Part shown: piece by piece, positions 1 through 13,539 of the stretch
Numbering within the stretch: position 1 is the stretch's first letter
How the letters are laid out: the number at the start of each line of letters is the position of its first letter
NCBI GenBank assembly: GCA_001414345.1
Contig: LLCB01000004.1
Coordinates: 516,317-580,316, forward strand
Reading direction: 5' to 3'
DNA length: 64,000 nucleotides
Source: Hymenoscyphus infarciens
Taxonomy: Eukaryota; Ascomycota; Leotiomycetes; Helotiales; Helotiaceae
Program-made: the position numbers and the translations under genes
The notes under the pieces: model-generated
What the model was told of the DNA's origin: nothing
Seen by the model: only the letters and a program-made list of their open reading frames with translations
Databases searched by the model: none

Positions 1-1157
1 CACGACGTGAGGAATACAACATGAGAGGGCAAGGGCATCGCCAAATACCTACTCCAGATCCAGCTTTTCCAACCAGGGGTCATTGAAGGCCCCCATGCTC
101 TCCATGCAGGTCACCAAGCTCACCGGCAGGGGGTTCAACTACCCCGGCTGCAGGTGAGGAGGTAGCGATTGGCTGGCGCAAGAGAAAGGTTCGGCTTCGA
201 GCCCTTCCGCCAGCAGGGTTGATGGACGGCGCCCAATCCCGATGTTCGTGAGGGTTGAAGTTGTTCCCGTTTGTGCCTGTCGTTTGTGGCTGCAAGAAGA
301 ACCTTCGGTGCAGCTTTCGAATCCTTCTAGTGCCCGCCCACCTTGGACTGGACCACGGGATGGAATAGCTTCGAGGAAACAAGGAAGATCGATGTAGGAA
401 CGGAAAATATATTGAGGAAGAAAAAAGAAAACATGCCGATGCTTGTGAGGAGGGCGGGTAACGAACGAAGTTTCACGGCCCTATCGACCGTAAATCGTAA
501 ACTTAGCGAAGACTGGAGTCTTCCGTCCCATCGCATCGCGTGCTGGAGGGAAGTAAATGAAGTGCCAGGATCTGGATATTTTTTCTTACGACGAACATTG
601 GAGACGTGCGCCGAGTTTAAAACGAAGTCCGGACGACAGGTTTTGGCCAAGACAATAAGCTTCCCTCCCCTTTTTTCCCCTTTCTCCCCTTTCTCGAGAA
701 CAAAATCGAGATGTTTTGACTTTGTGACGACGGTGGTGGGGGAATATCTCGTACGATACGACATCGGCGACCTGAGAGGAAGGGAAGGGGAAAATAGAAG
801 GGGAAGAAAGCGAGAGGGAGGGATGAGAAGAAGCAGCTTGCTCCGGAGAGGGGTTTGGGATTTGGACCAGTGATGTCAAGCGATTGGAAGGTTCTCCGTA
901 CGTACCTTGAAATCTGCAACCGCAACTCGTGGATCTGAAAAGGCTCAATATCCAAGAGGGGTTGCTGCCGTCAAGCATTGATGTTCATTTCAATAGCCTT
1001 TTCCTCTCACATGTTGCCACCTCAAAGTTACTGTCACTTCAGCCCTGAAGACGGAAATGGACATGTCAAGTTCCACCTCTACAGCTCCCACGCTGCTGCT
1101 CATTTCCACGCTGTGAACTCGTGGATGAGCTGATGCACCCGATTCTGAGGGAGAAGT

Positions 1158-1185
<28 letters not shown>
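1158..1185. repeat. (CAG)n microsatellite
   Basis: About nine perfect GCA/CAG units followed by two CAGAAG variants. It lies outside any supported gene. Confidence 0.85.
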
Positions 1186-1190
<5 letters not shown>

Positions 1191-4100
1191 GAAGCACTGC
1201 ATCGCAAAATCAAGTCCCTCACCGTCACACCCGCCCTGGGAAGGGCTCTTTGACAGATAGTAGAGAAGTGCGTGCAGGTTGATTGAGCGAACTTGAACCT
1301 GGCGTGCCCAGACTTTTGAGGAAACAGGCCTTCGGGGGACCATGTAGTCATATATTCATATATTCCCATGCTCTGTCCTTATCTGCGGACCGTGTACTTA
1401 CCACAACTTCTTATCGCTGGGCCACCACTCGGAAGCTTCTTGTGCCTTGGAGGTGCAGGGCAGGTGCAGGCTGGAAGAAAAGACCAGCTTGCGGCGCGCG
1501 CCAGTGAGGGGGACTCTTGAAATTCCATCCACAATGGTCCCCATGAAGCTCCAGGATGGACCCTCTGTTCAACAGCTCAGAAGCGACAGATATCGAGCGA
1601 CCATGATCGACTCGAATCGGCGGATCCAGATGCTAGATATTCCCGACAGTGACGGCATTATCCTAGAAGAGAGCGTAAGAAAGGTATGTAATTGAAATTG
1701 AACCAAGGTTACTTGATAATTTGATCGCAAGTAAAGTGTGAAGCGGGAATGAAAAAAGGAGGGAGGGCTGAACCGAGGCGAAATATGCGCCACTTTGGGG
1801 GGAAGAGGGGGGATATCGGCAGGCAGTTGGTGGCAGTTATTACAGAGGTCAAGCCTTTGCCTCTTCTACGCCTTCTTTCGTTTTTCCGTACAAGCAAGTG
1901 CTGCTGCAGCCGTACACTCACTACCACCACTCGACACACGGGAAAGCCGCTGCTAACCCTCTTGATCGCATTTGCCTCCCGCAACGTTGACCCCCCAATT
2001 CCTTCGTCAGTGGCTTCGGTAGGCGAGAAGCGTAGGATTGAGGATCTAGAAAAGGGGGGGGGGATGAGGACCTAGAAAAGGGGGGTGTGGACGTGGGTGA
2101 GAATGCGCCTCAGCCAAACATAGGTAGGGTTCAAACCCTCCCTCTCATCTCCCGTCCATGACGCTATTCTCGTCGACATCGGTCATCTCCAAGTTCCCGG
2201 TCGCATCACGAACTCTGAAGATCAATGATCACCAACCCTCAATGCTGCTTGCTTGCTTGCTTGCTTCCTGTGGCCCCTCCTTGAATCCTCAACCGCATCC
2301 ATCCCATCGCATCGTCTCGGGGCGGGCGTCTTTTCTCCTTTTTCATTTCCGTTGCTGCAGCATTCCAAACCTGCATGCCCCACGCTCTCATGTCTTCCGA
2401 ATCGGCGGTGTTGTTGGCAGCGCGCGCTTCGGATTGATTTGTTGGGCCAGCAAGCTAAAGCACAACTTTGTTTAGAGGGGACGCAGACCAGAGCTAGGCT
2501 AGTAAGTACAGTATAGTACGCCCGCTAGGCACCGTAGTCATGATGATAAAATCGCACGTATAAGAAGTGCCCGCCGACTCTGGGATGCTCACGGGCCGCG
2601 GATAACGGTGCAGTAGAGTAGATATTAGACGTCTGTGGTCAGTCCGATCGCAGGGTCCAGCATTTATCTTTAGATGCTTTCTGATCGCGCTTAAGAGATT
2701 GTTCTCCATCTTTTAGAGCTCTAGGCAAGGGCAACATCAACCAAGGGCATCACGGAGCCAACTAGCTTTAAAGTGGGTAAAGGCTCTCTCACGGCTTGGT
2801 AAAGAGGGTGGAAGCCACGGCCCAGAATCTTTGATAGCTATATGATCGGCAGCACACTATAGACTAGGGCTGTTTGACGAATGAAAGCCTGGGACTCGCT
2901 CGCCAAAGGCCTTGCGACACGGAAGTGGGACTTATTATATATGATCGCAGATTCTAGGCCGAAGCTTCCACCCTCTTTAAACTTACTCGTGATTGCCCCG
3001 TCCCGAGGCATTATTTTTTTCAGTACCACCTGGAGGCTCCGAGAATACGACGGGCATGTACCTTTGAGACGGATATAATCGATAATCTCACTATTATTCA
3101 TCATAGCACAAACTTTTCTCGAACGGAACGGAACGGCAGAGAGAGAGGGTTTACTGTTTAAGACTTGCTTCATCCCGGCATTCGATTCTCTTTCCCGCAG
3201 GGAGGAGGAACAGAGAACACAAATGCGGATTGTCACCGCACGGCAGAGTGACGGCACGGGTTCGTTAAGCATAATGTCAGCACTCAAGTTGAGCCAGTGA
3301 GCTTCGGAAGCTATTACCGACATGATCGTGGGCAGACAGAGTGGCTCCCACTGGCTGTGGCAGATGCGGTGTTGCCAGCGATCGCAAGCCGTCTTTGCAA
3401 AGGGGGAAGCCTCACGCCTTTCCGCCTTTTTCGAAGCAGCCTCCATCTCTTCATCTCTTCCTCTCTCCAGGATCTCGCATCTCGCATCTCACATCTCACA
3501 TCTCTTCGCTGGATGACCCTGGATTGCGGCTTGTGATCATCGCGCACGGAGTGGCGGGGAGGCCAATCGACGTTGATGTCTCTGCTCGGGGGGATCAATA
3601 AGTCAAGCGACCGAGAAGTGGAGGGCGAGCATTGGCTCGGAGCAAATGTCGAGACAGATTTAAGAGGCTTTTGGGGGGGGGGGGGGTTGAAGTGTTGGAG
3701 TCGAAGAAGGGCAGAGGGACTGGCGAGGTAGGTAAGTGGAAAGGGGGGCATTCAAGGCGGGGTAGATATCCGAGGGGTAAGTGAGATGGCGGGAGCTAAA
3801 GAAGGAAGCAATGAAGAACTTCGGGAACGGGGGGGGTAGGGGGGGGGGGTGGAGAGACAATAGAATAGGGGTCCTTGAGTTTCGAGGTGGTACGGCGAAA
3901 GAAGAAAAGGTATCAAGTAAGAAAAAGCGACCTATTCCAAGAAATCGAGTCACGTCAAGTCCCTCTGCTTGCATTGTATGGAAGGGAGTTCTAGCTCTCG
4001 CAAGTTCATGTCGAGTTCGCTCATCTGCCGCATCGCATCCTCATCTGCCCTTGATCATTCACTTTGCATCAGCAGCACGGTGCAGCAGGTGTCCGTCTTT

Positions 4101-4845
4101 AGGTGCTGGTGCTGGTGCTGTATGGAAGGCTGCAGTCTGCTTCCTCTGCGTTTTCCACCCGCTCCTGATTGGCGAGATAGCGAAAGACGTGCAGATGGAC
4201 TGCAGATGGCCGTTGCTCCTTTCCCTCAATGCTCAATGGCGTTGAGGGGCTTCCCTGCCTTGTGTTGCGAGAGACTGGGGGTAGCCTAGCCTAGCCTAGC
4301 CTCACTAGCGCACCGTTGGCCATGGGCGAATCATGTCGCGTGCCCACGCTCTACGGCCCACTTCTCCCTCCCCCTCCCTCTCCCGAGGTCCCTCGTCTCT
4401 CCCCCGCCGACGCCTTCTTTGGTTCTCCTCTAAGTAAGTAGGATTTCTCGCTCTCGAGGCCCCTGAGATGTGAGTGATCTCCATGCCCCATGCCTCCTCT
4501 CCGTAATCTCTACTCTACAGTACTATATCTGCTCTGCCTGTCTTTCTGCTCCGTAGCCTGCCCTGCTACTGTACAGTATCCTATGCCTGTCTATCCTGTC
4601 TGCGTCTCTCCCTGTTTAGGTCCCTCCCATTCTCCACTCTATCCACTCTCTCCACCCTATTCACTCTCCACTCTATCCACTCTCCACTCCATCCACTCTC
4701 TCCCCCCTCCCTCTCTCCACCCAATCCGCCCGCTCCACTGCTGCTCGATGCTCCTTTCTCCTGCTCTCCTCCTGCAAACTGGCTGCACCTGCAAGGCCTT
4801 GCGCTCACTTCCTGGTCATCCATCCAGCGTCCTTGCAGATTGGCA

Positions 4846-4879
4846 GACATGCAGCCATGCAGCCATGCAGCCATGCAGG
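4846..4879. repeat. Short tandem repeat, GCAGCCAT unit
   Basis: Three to four copies of the 8-bp unit, directly followed by AAGCAAGCAGCAAGCAAGCAG repeats. It lies in the presumed promoter or leader of the transcription factor. Confidence 0.75.
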
Positions 4880-5153
4880 CCAGGCCAGAAGCAAGCAAGC
4901 AGCAAGCAAGCAGCGACAACACGTCCGGGTCCAGCTCTGGTTTGAGCTTGCTGCCCGCGCTTGCTCCCTCATATCTCATAACAGGTCGGGAATGCCCACA
5001 TCATCCCATCTCATCTCTCCATTTCGTCTCATACATATCATCTTAAACTCCCACAGCCTCTCTTCCTCCCAGATCGGTCGTTCCGCAAACCAGCGTGTTG
5101 CCCATGACTTTCTGATCCTCTCGCTTCCTACACTCAGCCGTCAGATACAATCG

Positions 5154-5193
5154 CATATATATATATACATATATACATATATACATATATACA
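5154..5193. repeat. (ATATAC)n microsatellite in the leader region
   Basis: Alternating AT followed by several ATATAC units, about 140 bp before the ATG of the Zn2Cys6 gene. A CG/CT-alternating tract lies at about 5270-5310. Confidence 0.85.
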
Positions 5194-5332
5194 CTTTATC
5201 TACCTTTATATCATCTACGCTTGCCACCAAAAAGGACCCCTCGACGCCCCTCGTTTTCCTCACTCCCACCGCGCGCGCGCTCTCTCTCTCTCTCTCTCGC
5301 TCTCTCTTCAAAATTTCTCGAACTCTCTCACC

Positions 5333-8017
5333 ATGACTTTACCGCTCGCTTGCCCGCCAGCCTCCTCTCCTTGTGCTGCTTCGGATCCGCCGACAGTACC
5401 ACAACGTAAGCGTCGTAGGAGAGCGCCTGCCAGTGGTGCCTCGGACGACTGCTTTGCCTGCACCAAGAGAAACACCAAATGCGATCGACGACGACCCTAC
5501 TGTTCACAATGTCTGGAAGTAGGAAAAGAATGCTCGGGATACAAGACTCAATTGACCTGGGGAGTGGGGGTTGCCAGTCGTGGGAAACTTCGAGGATTGT
5601 CTCTTCCTGTTGCAAGGTCCGCCCCCGCAGTCAAGAGCCCCCCTCCATCTAGAGCGCGAACCCATTCCCACAATGCAATCTCACCCACTCGAGATGTCGT
5701 GGACGGTGTCAAGATTAAGATGGAAAAACCATCTGCTCTCCCCGTCAATCCCTTCACAACTTATGATTTTGTCAACATGGCTCCCAATGGCGTGGCGCCA
5801 CCAATGCAGATGCCAGAATGGAATATGGGTGCGACACAGGATTACCCGCTCCAGGATTACCACCAGCAAGAAAGTATGTCTCAGCAACGACAATTACCGC
5901 ATTTACACCGATTACATACCCACACTCTCAGTTTAGGTCGAGCCGATGGTTTACACATGTCCACTTCTTTGGAATCCCTCAGCGCATATGCCGACAGCGA
6001 ATATAGCAACTCCCCAATCACACAATCTTTCCATGGCGACGATGTCCCATTTCTCCGAAGTCCAATCCCAATTTATACCGGCTATTCCTCCCGAAATACC
6101 ACCGCGGATGCCAGCCCTGTAGTGGGCATGATGGGAGATTCCCGTGGCCCAACCTCCTGTCCTGATCACTTTTACGCTCCATCCGAGATAAGCTCGAGTA
6201 TCGGTTCGCATCAAAATTTGTATGATATCGCTGAAGGTGGACGTCAACAGCACTCGAATTCCGCGACCAATGAGGGCTTCTATGACGACGAGATGATGGG
6301 TAAAGTTATTTTGCCTATTCTCCCATCAACACCTCACTAACGTGAAACAGGCACCCATCAAATCCCAAATGACTTAGAGGTATATGCTACCAGTGCTCGA
6401 TCAAGCCATTTCGGCTGGAATTCTATCAATGACGACGATGTAGCCTCGCAAGCAGCTTCCGAGGCCGACAACTATCACTTCTCCTCGGGCCCCGACTCCA
6501 TGTCCTCCTCCACAGACATGTCCCCGCGAATCTCCTTCTTCCTGGACTACTACGAGAAAATCATCTGCCCCTCCGTCGTAGTGATTGACAGCCCCAGCAA
6601 CCCTTACCGAGAACACATCCTTGCTCTCGCCAGCAGCAGTCGAAGTCTTCAGCATGCCATTTGCGCTCTGGCGGCTTGCAACCTTCGAATGAAGAGACGG
6701 CAATCTTTGGGACAGGACCATTGGCGTCGACCCCTCGAGCTGGAGCTGCAAGACAGAATTAACGGGCCCGGAGCAAGCCACACCCGACGAACCTCCAACC
6801 ACCGCATGTCACCGCATCACGAAGAACCCCGCTCCAACGATGCCCCACTTGAAGAAGAATATCAACACCGCTCGCTAGCCGTCTCCTTACTCAACGAACA
6901 ACTCGGGGACCCCTCAACCGCCCGTCACGACTGCGTCCTCGCAACCCTCTTCATCCTCTGTCATTACCGTTTGTGCGAATCCGGCATCGCCCAATTCCGC
7001 ACCCAATTCGCGGGCGTCAAAAAGATCCTCGGAATGCGCGAGAGCGGTGTCGAGACGGGAAACTGGGGATGGATGGAAACGCTCTTCACCTACTTCGACG
7101 GCATCGCGGCGAGCATCAACGACCGAGAAGCCCAACTCCGCGGCGGCTACCTCGAGATGATCGCCAACCCCTCGCAACCGAATCACGCGCTGGAAAACAT
7201 GGCCGGGTGCGACTCGGTGCTTTTCAAAACCATCGCGCGACTGGGGCGGCTGAACATGTTGTCTCAACATCGTCCTGTATTCGATGAGTCTCTCCCCGCG
7301 CAACCGGCTGAACGACGGCCTTCGCCGCCGAATCCACGCCCCAGATTGGCGGGCCAGGCGTTGGTGGATTTCTATAATTTGCACGCGCATAATTTTGATG
7401 GGAATGGGTTCTCGAGTACCCTTGATGATGATGCTTCCTTCTCGCTGCTCACGAATTCAACGAGTCACGATGATCTCCGGACGACGTTTTGGACGGAGTG
7501 GAAGAGTGCGAGACAGGCGCTGCAGGAATGGGAATTTGGTCCTTCGCGCTTGGTGGCTACGCTGCCTGCGACGCCTACTCCGACGCAGTTGCGGGATTTC
7601 GGATATATCTCTGAAGCTTTCCGGTATGCTGCTCTGTTATACACCGAAAGAGTAGCCTGTCCCAGCCTCCCGTCCTCGCACCTCAACTTCCAAAATCTGG
7701 TCAGCCAGGTTCTGTTCTACGTCACGAGTTTGGATGCGGGTAGTGGGTGTGAGAAGTTCTTGCTGTGGCCGCTGTTTATTAGTGGGAGTGAGTGTGTGAA
7801 TGAGCTGCAGCAGAGCATTGTGCGCGCCAAGTGTCGGGAGATTATGGGGCGCAGTGGGTACTTGAATAATCTGGCAGGGTTGGAGGTTCTGGAGAAGCTG
7901 TGGGAGGAGGATGCGGAGGGGAAGAATAGAGAGGGTGAGAGGGGAGGGTCTTTTGGGGGTCCTTTTAAGTGGAGTCGGTATATGGAGGGGGATGAGGGGG
8001 AGTGGATTATGGTTTAA
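5333..8017 (+). CDS. Zn2Cys6 transcription factor with Fungal_trans_2 domain
   Basis: Predicted nuclear DNA-binding transcriptional regulator of 877 aa; target genes unknown. Two exons (5333-6299, 6351-8017) are separated by a 51-nt GT-AG intron with a CTAAC branch site; joining them keeps the frame (G|GC codon). A Zn2Cys6 cluster at residues 40-67 (C40, C43, C50, C57, C60, C67; CX2CX6CX6CX2CX6C) follows a basic RKRRRR stretch likely to be nuclear-localising. The middle (about 90-370) is low-complexity Ser/Gln/Pro. From about residue 378 the text FFLDYYEKIICPS and an ALAACNLR helix match the Fungal_trans_2 family of regulators. The start follows a pyrimidine-rich leader with sequence CACCATGAC. 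It is followed by a T-rich 3' flank. No neighbouring gene suggests a pathway. The family assignment is firm; the regulatory role is not known. Confidence 0.92.
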
Positions 8018-8977
8018 TCTCTTTCTCTTCCCTCTCTTCTTCTCTCTTGTCTTCTTCTTTTCTTCACTCTTTCTGCTTTTGCAGGGTGCTGGTGGTTGAT
8101 GAGCCTTCTTTCTTCTTTCTCGTTTTTGTCTTTGTCTTCTTGTTCTTCCTTTTTGGGTGGGATTTTTGGGGATGCAAGTCTTGTTCGCGCCGATATATTA
8201 TTGATGGATGATGAGATATGATATCCCTTCCTTGCATTTGGGGGGTTTTTTTCCTTCTTCTTTTTTTATTTGGTATATATATATCTATCTGATCTCTGGT
8301 CCGGCGTTCACGGGTCTCTCTCTTCCTTCTATACTTTGTCCTTACTTTCTCTTATCTGTCTTCTGTTGGTTCGTCGATTGAAGTGGATTGGATTGGATTC
8401 TCTACTATATGCAAGTTAAGAAGGGATGGATGGATGGTTAGGATGGATGGATGGATGGATACCTTGGTGGGGGGGGTAATGCATAATGTCTTTTTATATT
8501 CTTCTGGTTGTTTATGATGAATGGGTTGGTTGCTTGATTGGTTGTTTGCTTGATTAGGAGGGAGGGAGGTTATCACGGTGCCAGGTGTTAGGTGTTAGGG
8601 TGTAGTTGGTTGGTTGGTTGGTGGTGTTGGGAAATGGGCTTTAGTGGTGTTGGGATTTTAGATAGATGGGTTTTGTTGGGTGGGTCGGTGGGTGATGTGT
8701 GATATGTGGTTTGGGATTGGGACTTGAATATTGAATTGAATTGAATTGATGAATGAATACCATACATGACCTTTTTCAAAACCATAAAACGTGTCACTTG
8801 CTTCAAGGATGTGCTTTACAAAATACCTTCAAAGCTCCAGTCGCACCACATCCCCAAGTCATCTGCTCCTGCTCCCTTCCACCAGGGCAAAGTCTCACGC
8901 GAGAAAACCTCCAGCAAACTTAAATCTCTAAGGGTTTCTCTTTCTCTTTCTCTCCCTCTTAGGATTACTATTTCATA
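8018..8977. other. 3' flank of the regulator with simple repeats
   Basis: T-rich sequence just after the stop probably holds the 3' UTR and polyadenylation region. It is followed by GGAT/GATG repeats (about 8423-8460), GGTTGGTT tracts (about 8520-8640) and TTGAA repeats (about 8730). No gene is supported. Confidence 0.6.
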
Positions 8978-10500
8978 GCTTTATTTCTAAAAGTTAGACT
9001 TCTAGTTCTATATAACCTCTAAACTAGTTTCTAAACTAGTTTCTAAACTATTAAGATAGAAGAATACCAACGTCTTAATCTACGCTCTTTTTTTTTTAAA
9101 GAATCTCTTGTTATTTACTAGCGATCTACTATCTAAGTATCTCTTAGAAGTACTTAATCACGTCTATTATACTACTATCCACTTAAAAAGAATAAAAAGA
9201 GCTAGGAAAAGCGCGTACTTAGAACGCGATTTTATACGCTAAACTTAATCTACGTTAGACTTTAAGAAGGGCTTTATTTAATAACTGATTTATCTACTTT
9301 TATAGCTTAGAGACGTTTTAGCGTCGCTTAATCGAGCGAACGAAAGGAACTAAAGTAGAGAAGCTCACGGGGTTTTTTAAATTATAGATGTTTTAGATAA
9401 GATGAGTTAGATACTATAGTAGAGAGGAGAGAAGATGAAAGGTATAGAATTTGATAATTATTAGGTACTCTCCAAACGCTTCTTCTTTGTAAAATCTTTT
9501 AAAAAGCGGAAGATTTATAAGAAAGGATAAATATTAGAAATATATTCTTAGCTTTTCTTTCTAGCTTTTCTTTATTATATAGACCTAGCCGTTAACCTGT
9601 AGACTATATCGCTACTACGTAGGTAGTACTAAAGCGTTTTGGTTTTTGTTTTAGCTAGGCGGATGAAATTAGGGAATGTAATAATAAGTTACTATTTATA
9701 GTTATCATTTCTATTAGAGTAGGAGGCTTTCTAGAAGTTAGCTTAATAAGGAATAAGAAAAGTATAAGATGTTTTATAAGAGAGAGAAGAGGGTTCTAGA
9801 ATATTACTAGATTAGAGAGATAATATTATAATAATTTTCTAGTCTTTTTTTAGAGTTTTAGAAAGAAATAGAGTACTAGTATATAGAAGTAAGTTGAGAG
9901 AAGCTAAGGTAATAAGTAGTGAAATAGAGCTATATAAGAGCCTTAGCTATTTTATATATATATACTTAGAAAGGTTCTTATACTAGAAATTATTAATTAT
10001 ATTAATATAAATGTTTAAAAGTCTCTAGGTATAATTAAAGTACTCTATTCTAAAGAGTTTACTTTAGTATTTTAGGGTTTCCAGGAGTTTAGTTAGATAA
10101 CTTAGCTATAAGTGAGTAGTAGAAGAGATAGAGCATTTCAACCTATCTCACTCGGTTTGAGAGCGATTCTGTCTTTTCCGGTATACTGAACGGTGGAAAT
10201 AACCCCGCTAGTCGGTTATGAAGAATTTCACTTTATAATCAGACTTAGGCAGCGATACGATATTTACTAGATTATCGCGATATATATTATACGATAGATA
10301 TTATTAAAAATCTTATCTAATATAATTAAATTTCATTAAAAAAGTCATAATAATAGATAAATATCAGGTTCTAAGCACTAGTGCCTTATAGTACTAAATA
10401 GGTATTATATAACTTATATTTTCGTAAGTAATTAGTATCTATAACTTTTTTCGGAGATTAAATTTTTTAGTCTAAAACGCTTAATCTCACTTATACTTAA
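8978..10500. repeat. RIP-like AT-rich decayed repeat, origin not recognised
   Basis: Composition changes sharply near 8980: TA, TAG and TAA become very frequent and CA/TG dinucleotides rare, with stops in all frames. This is the pattern expected of RIP (C to T at CpA). I could not assign it to a transposon family. A short segment at about 10130-10260 has ordinary composition and interrupts the block. Confidence 0.7.
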
Positions 10501-12239
10501 TTAAGAAGCGAAATTCCTTCTATAGAGTCCCTTCTAGAAGGCCCTCTATTCTCGCCTACGCCTCTAGAAAGAGAGGTAAGAAGAGAGGAGGTTTATCTAA
10601 TTCCTTTTATTATAGCTATCTAATAACGCTTTATCTCTAAGACTTCTAGGTCTCTTAAATAAGGTATTATAGTCTAAACCTTTTTTAGAGGTATTAGAGA
10701 AGTTATAGACTACTATTTAAATACTATTCTTAATAGCGCCTTCTTAGATCTCTTACCTCTTTTTTAAACCTTCTATATCTAAGTTACTAACCTTAGCCTC
10801 TTCTACTATAAGGTATATACTAAGAAGACCTTACCTCCTCTTCTCTTAGCTTATAGTACTTACTTAGGGTATAGAGACGCTACTACGCTCTCTCTAACCC
10901 TTCTCTTCTTTTTAAATATTATAAGAAAAATTTCTTATATATAGACTACTAAGGATACCTTATTATCTAAAAAGATACCTTAAACTACTAAGTCTTTAAA
11001 GAAGATAATAGTAATAATAATAACCCTACTCTACTCTCTCTCTTCTATTTAAAAGAATAAGAATAAGAGACCTAGGCTCTTTATCTAAATCCTACTTAAC
11101 TTCTTAGATAGAGTCTACTCTACTTACACTATTTTCCTAGTACTTTATAACCTAGGAATTAGATATAAAGACCTAGTATATAAGGTACTCTTAGTTAATT
11201 CTAGCTTTACTATTATCTTTAAAGATAAAGAAGCTTTATAATCTCTCTTAGTAAAGAAAGCTAGTATATAAACTCTTTTTAGTACTACTAGAATAGAGCT
11301 TTTATAAGACTAGACGGCTTTCTATATTTTAAGTATCTTTTAAAAGGTAGAATCTATCTAGATTACTTAAGTAGGAGTAATTTAATTAACTCTAGCTTTT
11401 ACTACTTCTAAAGTAGTAGTATTAGTAATTAAGAAACAAATCAGAGCTAACCTTATAAGAGTTTATATAACCGCTAGCTCCCTCTTAAATAACCTATTCT
11501 ATACTACTTAGGTAACCTTCTTTAAAGAAGAAGACATAAGAGGCCTCTCTACTATCCTAAACATAACCTTAATTCTAGGTAGTAGAGTCTACTTAAAGCG
11601 TCTTCTAAAGAAGTCTATTATAATTTAGTATTTAAAGTACTAGTAATAGTATAATACCTAGAATTATAATAAAAGCTAATAATACTACTTCTATAGTAGT
11701 ATAAAATACTTAGAAGACTTCTATTCTTAGTATATTAAGTACTCTTAATATAAATTAAAGTGTCTATACTATAGTAGTTCTTATATCTTAGACGATATTA
11801 TATATTAACTCTAGCTAAAAACTACTAGACCTTTACCTTTAGTAGAGAATATAAGATCTATTTAATAAGTATACTCTAAGTAACAACTAAGAAAAGAGGA
11901 CGATTCGCCTTATAGCTTTATAGATATAGAAATAGACTATTCTACTACCTCTCCTTCTCTTCTAGACTCTTAGTTAAGCAAGGAGGCTATCTTAAATACC
12001 TCCTCTTCCTTACTCCTATACTCTATCTCTTAATCTAAGAGCTTTAACGCCTATCTTAATCTCCTTCTTATATAAGTAGGTAAGGACCTTTTAAATAATA
12101 CTATTTCTAAGTCTTATAAATTAATATATATAAGTCTAGTAAGTACTAGAAACTAGCTCTCTAACTTACGTACTCTAGATAAGTAGATATAGTTCTTATA
12201 TAAGAACTATATATTTACTAAAGAGAGATTAACTATTAG

Positions 12240-12880
12240 ATTATAAGATACTATCTAAACTATACCTGCTTTTTACCTATTTATAACTAGAATAAGAACC
12301 TCTTTTAAATACTTACTTTTATATAAAAAGAGGTAGGTATTCTCTTAAGCTAATAATCGCTAATTATACTCTTATTTAATTACTAAGACCTTATTTATAT
12401 TAAGATTATACTCTCTTAAGACTCTCTACTATATATCCTTAATATATATAATACTTCTCTAGACGCTAAGAGCGTTAAAGAGGCTATTAACCTTGTTCTT
12501 AACTTAGAATATATCTATACTATAAATACTCTTATAGCTAGAGACTTAAATTTAAAGAGCTAGCTCTAGTAACTAGACTTCCTTAGCTAAGAAAGTATAT
12601 AGTCCTCCTTACTTATTAGCTAGGTAGAGGATAGAGGGCTATAACTCTCTACTCTCTCTAGAATATAAATATATAACCTTAGTAATACTCTTAACCTTAC
12701 CTTTTACTCTAGTAACCTCTTTTAAAGAGGAGCTTCTACTAAGGTAGACCTCTCTTTTAAATATAGCTTAGATTACCTTCTACTTCTTACTTAGCTCCTA
12801 TATATAGGAAATCTAATAGAGAAGGACTCGCTTTTAAAGCTTAGTACTCTTAATACTAAAACCTTTAAAGTAACTCTTTA
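12240..12880 (+). pseudogene. Endonuclease (APE-type) part of the LINE, decayed
   Basis: At 12540-12554 the frame reads RDLNL, corresponding to the GDFNxH metal/catalytic motif of AP-type LINE endonucleases. It is followed by text resembling the WxRG...TTIDLVF end of the domain (SFKYSLDYLLL near 12750). Several in-frame stops are present. Confidence 0.65.
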
Positions 12881-13539
12881 AAGTAAGCTTAAAATATAAT
12901 AGCTATTTAAACTTATAAAGTAACTAAACACCGATTTACTAGAGGCCTTAGTAGGATTTATTACTAAGAGTATATATAGTATATATTTTTATAGTACTAA
13001 GTAAGGACTCAGTTATAGATTTAGACATCTTTAGTAGAATAAGGAGTACTAGGTAGTAGCTACTAAGGCTAGGTAAGTATAAAGATATAAGATAAACCTA
13101 TAAGCCTTAAAGTCTCTTTATAAGAGTCTAAGGTAAGAGATCTAGAAAGTAAAGAGAGAATACTTCTATAGTCTAATTAATAAGATAATAAGAAGTAAAA
13201 ACGTTTTTAAGATTTATAAGTAGTACTAGAGTACTAAGGTCTATAAGTCCCTACTCTTAAAGGACTTAGTAGGCTAATTAGGCTTTACTACTTAAGAAAA
13301 GTAAAAGATCCTAGTATAAGAGCTACTTATAAATAAGACTAAGGTTAAGGATATTCTATTTAATACTCTAACTACTACTTCTTAGTCTCTCTTATAAGCT
13401 AACCTTACTTTATATAAGGTTAAGAAATTAATCCTTAGTAAAGCTTTAACTATACTAGAGGAGGATAAGCTTATAATAGAAGTTTTTAAAATAGCCTAGC
13501 TATAAATATTAAGCCTTATTCTCTCTTTATTTAAAGGCT

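Larger units (their letters stand above)
1..5332. other. Long gene-free region upstream of the Zn2Cys6 gene
   Basis: No reading frame here has a recognisable domain, a plausible intron pattern or fungal-gene-like composition. Frames on both strands are low-complexity (Ser/Pro/Arg-rich) readings of G-runs, CT-rich and CAG tracts. Notable tracts are a 14-G run near 3673-3686, long pyrimidine-rich stretches at 4350-4740, and CTCTCT immediately before the downstream start codon. Long upstream regions rich in short frames are common for fungal regulatory genes, so much of 4-5.3 kb may be promoter and 5' leader of the transcription factor at 5333; that is inference. Confidence 0.55.

Noticed and set aside
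343..873. 176-aa + strand frame (with overlapping - strand frames at 327-764 and 586-978)
   Set aside because: Low-complexity Arg/Glu/Gly text from purine-rich sequence; no domain, and equally long frames on the other strand.
990..1343. - strand frame containing a poly-Cys run
   Set aside because: The run is only the CAG microsatellite read in another frame.
2125..2140. GGGTTCAAACCC resembling a tRNA B box
   Set aside because: No A box or cloverleaf could be built around it.
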